From the NCBI GenBank assembly GCA_900547615.1, contig URHH01000141.1, forward strand, positions 1-6,346: 6,346 nt of DNA. Direction: 5' to 3'. The notes under the pieces were generated by a model. That model worked only from the letters and a program-made list of their open reading frames with translations. It was not told where the DNA came from and did not search any database. The stretch comes from an uncultured Blautia sp. GTDB taxonomy: Bacteria > Bacillota > Clostridia > Lachnospirales > Lachnospiraceae. Shown here piece after piece: positions 5,840 to 6,346 of this stretch; the first letter of the stretch is position 1, and the number at the start of each line of letters is the position of its first letter. The position numbers and the translations under genes are program-made.

Positions 5840-6154
5840 GTATTAGTGAGGTATATAAATACAGACAAATGCAGAGAAAAGGAATAGTATATATGGACTG
5901 GAGCACAGAGAGCTGTCGGAGCTGAGAGGCAGCGGAAGGGAAATATAGAACTCACCTTGGAGCATCTGGCTGAAATCTTTTGAAAGGAGAGTAGGAGCAG
6001 ACGGGTTCTCCCGTTACAGAGAAAGGATATAAGAACGTGCATACGTTCCGTGTCCGGTGAGGGTATGATTTTTTCATAAAATAAGAGTGGTACCGCGTAA
6101 GATGTCAATGTCTTTCGTCTCTTGCATATATTGCAGAGATGGAAGGCTTTTTTT
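5840..6154 (+). promoter_or_regulatory. T-box riboswitch leader, leucine specifier (CUC)
   Basis: The leader binds uncharged tRNA and then allows readthrough. Stem I base: ATGC (5869-5872) pairs with GCAT (5962-5965), and AAGG (5879-5882) with CCTT (5955-5958). The specifier loop has AGTA (5886-5889) opposite GAA (5948-5950), capped by TATAT/ATATA, and the triplet after GAA is CTC (5951-5953), a Leu codon, followed by A. The distal part has AGAGAGC and a GCTGTC/GGCAGC stem. Further stems are ACGGG/CCCGT (6001-6014) and GAACGT/ACGTTC (6033-6048). The T-box core AGAGTGGTACCGCG is at 6084-6097. The antiterminator forms from AAGAG (6083-6087) with CTCTT (6119-6123) and GCG (6095-6097) with CGT (6116-6118), leaving the 7-nt bulge UGGUACC. 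UGGU pairs with ACCA ends, so the tRNA has A73, as tRNA-Leu does. The regulated gene is not in the window. Confidence 0.93.
6110..6154 (+). terminator. T-box intrinsic terminator
   Basis: Bases 6110-6126 pair with 6132-6147 (16 bp, one bulged T, a few wobbles, 5-nt loop), followed by seven T residues (6148-6154). The left arm contains the 6116-6123 strand used by the antiterminator, so the two folds exclude each other, as a T-box switch requires. Confidence 0.92.
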
Positions 6155-6324
6155 ATGCTATGGGAAATTACTTCGTAATGTTCCATAGCATAAAAAACGC
6201 TCCGCGTAGGAGTGCACTGCGGCGGAAGAGAAGTACGTCGCTGAATCGACCCGCCGCAGGCGGAGAATCCTGCTCGCAGGATTCTTTCTTGCTTTATAGG
6301 AAAGTTCGATCTTTATCAAACTTT
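6148..6324. repeat. Cluster of nested palindromes, probable small interspersed element
   Basis: Five inverted repeats follow one another. (A) 6149-6197: a 23-bp stem ending in T-run/A-run, one mismatch and one wobble, loop TTC. (B) 6198-6214: CGCTCC/GGAGTG. (C) CTGCGGCGG (6217-6225) with CCGCCGCAG (6251-6259), perfect, enclosing GTCG/CGAC. (D) AGAATCCTGC (6264-6273) with GCAGGATTCT (6276-6285), perfect. (E) AAAGTTCGAT (6301-6310) with ATCAAACTTT (6315-6324), one mismatch. Almost every base is in a stem and local GC is higher than in the flanks. The left arm of A uses the T-box terminator U-tract. Short open frames on both strands here have no ribosome binding site and are taken as chance. The overall look is of a non-coding, MITE-like or REP-like element; mobility is inference. 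Confidence 0.6.
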
Positions 6325-6330
6325 TAAATG

Positions 6331-6346
6331 AAAAAAGCCTGCACAA
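6331..6346. other. Possible half of a terminator stem at the right edge
   Basis: AAAAAAGCCTGCACAA is what the A-run side of a bidirectional terminator looks like. Read on the minus strand it gives GCAGGC followed by six T residues, so a gene on the minus strand may end here. The matching arm would lie beyond the window, so this is only a suggestion. Confidence 0.3.

Noticed and set aside
5951..5954. Serine (UCA) as the T-box specifier, reading one base later
   Set aside because: The triplet directly after the conserved GAA is CTC and is followed by A as usual. The UGGU bulge demands A73, whereas tRNA-Ser normally has G73.
5827..6186. Minus-strand open frame over the T-box leader
   Set aside because: The plus strand has a full set of T-box elements and a promoter; the minus-strand frame has no recognisable domain or ribosome binding site.
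6139..6346. Short open frames on both strands in the palindrome cluster
   Set aside because: They start inside the terminator or hairpins, lack ribosome binding sites, and their low-complexity basic sequences follow from the palindromes.
6328..6346. ATG at 6328 (Met-Lys-Lys-Ala-Cys-Thr) as the start of the T-box-regulated gene
   Set aside because: No ribosome binding site precedes it (the upstream bases are a hairpin arm and TTTTAA), and the following bases fit a terminator half better.

Overview
The window reads as chromosomal DNA of a Gram-positive, Clostridia-type anaerobe, most likely a Lachnospiraceae member. The signs are strong AGGAGG ribosome binding sites, a clostridial/archaeal-type two-subunit isopropylmalate isomerase, a T-box leader, a secreted protein with CxxC modules plus Ig-like and FN3-like domains, and an AAA-ATPase-like gene of a family expanded in gut Firmicutes. 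The taxonomic call is inference from gene style; no rRNA gene is present.

Left part (1-2041): the first 70 bases hold the start of a LysR-type regulator gene on the minus strand, running off the left edge. It is divergent from leuC-leuD on the plus strand. The shared intergenic region carries a palindrome of LysR-box form (T-N11-A). leuC and leuD encode the large and small subunits of 3-isopropylmalate dehydratase (leucine biosynthesis). They are 12 bp apart and end at a rho-independent terminator. leuB does not follow.

Middle (2042-4116): about 500 non-coding bases hold a decaying tandem array (units of 61, 61, 53 and 51 bp) and then a strong 17-bp hairpin. Next is a gene for a 511-residue exported protein: signal peptide, three Cys/His modules, Ig-like region and FN3-like C-terminus. 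It ends at a good terminator.

Right part (4115-6346): an AAA-ATPase-like gene with its own promoter lacks the C-terminal nuclease domain usual in its family. Facing it is a minus-strand tRNA-Pro(GGG) with a near-consensus promoter. A hairpin about 160 nt downstream of the tRNA fits a minus-strand terminator. Divergent from the tRNA is a complete T-box leader. Its specifier is CUC (Leu), and its UGGU bulge matches a tRNA with A73. Its antiterminator and terminator are mutually exclusive. No gene follows it in the window; instead there is a run of nested palindromes, starting inside the terminator U-tract, that looks like an inserted repetitive element.

Two leucine-linked controls therefore lie in one window: a presumed LysR switch on leuCD, and a tRNA-Leu-sensing T-box about 4 kb away whose target lies beyond the right edge or is missing. 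I see no clear new multi-gene system. The items most worth a second look are the tandem array, the T-box/palindrome junction, the truncated AAA protein and the partial LysR gene with its operator.
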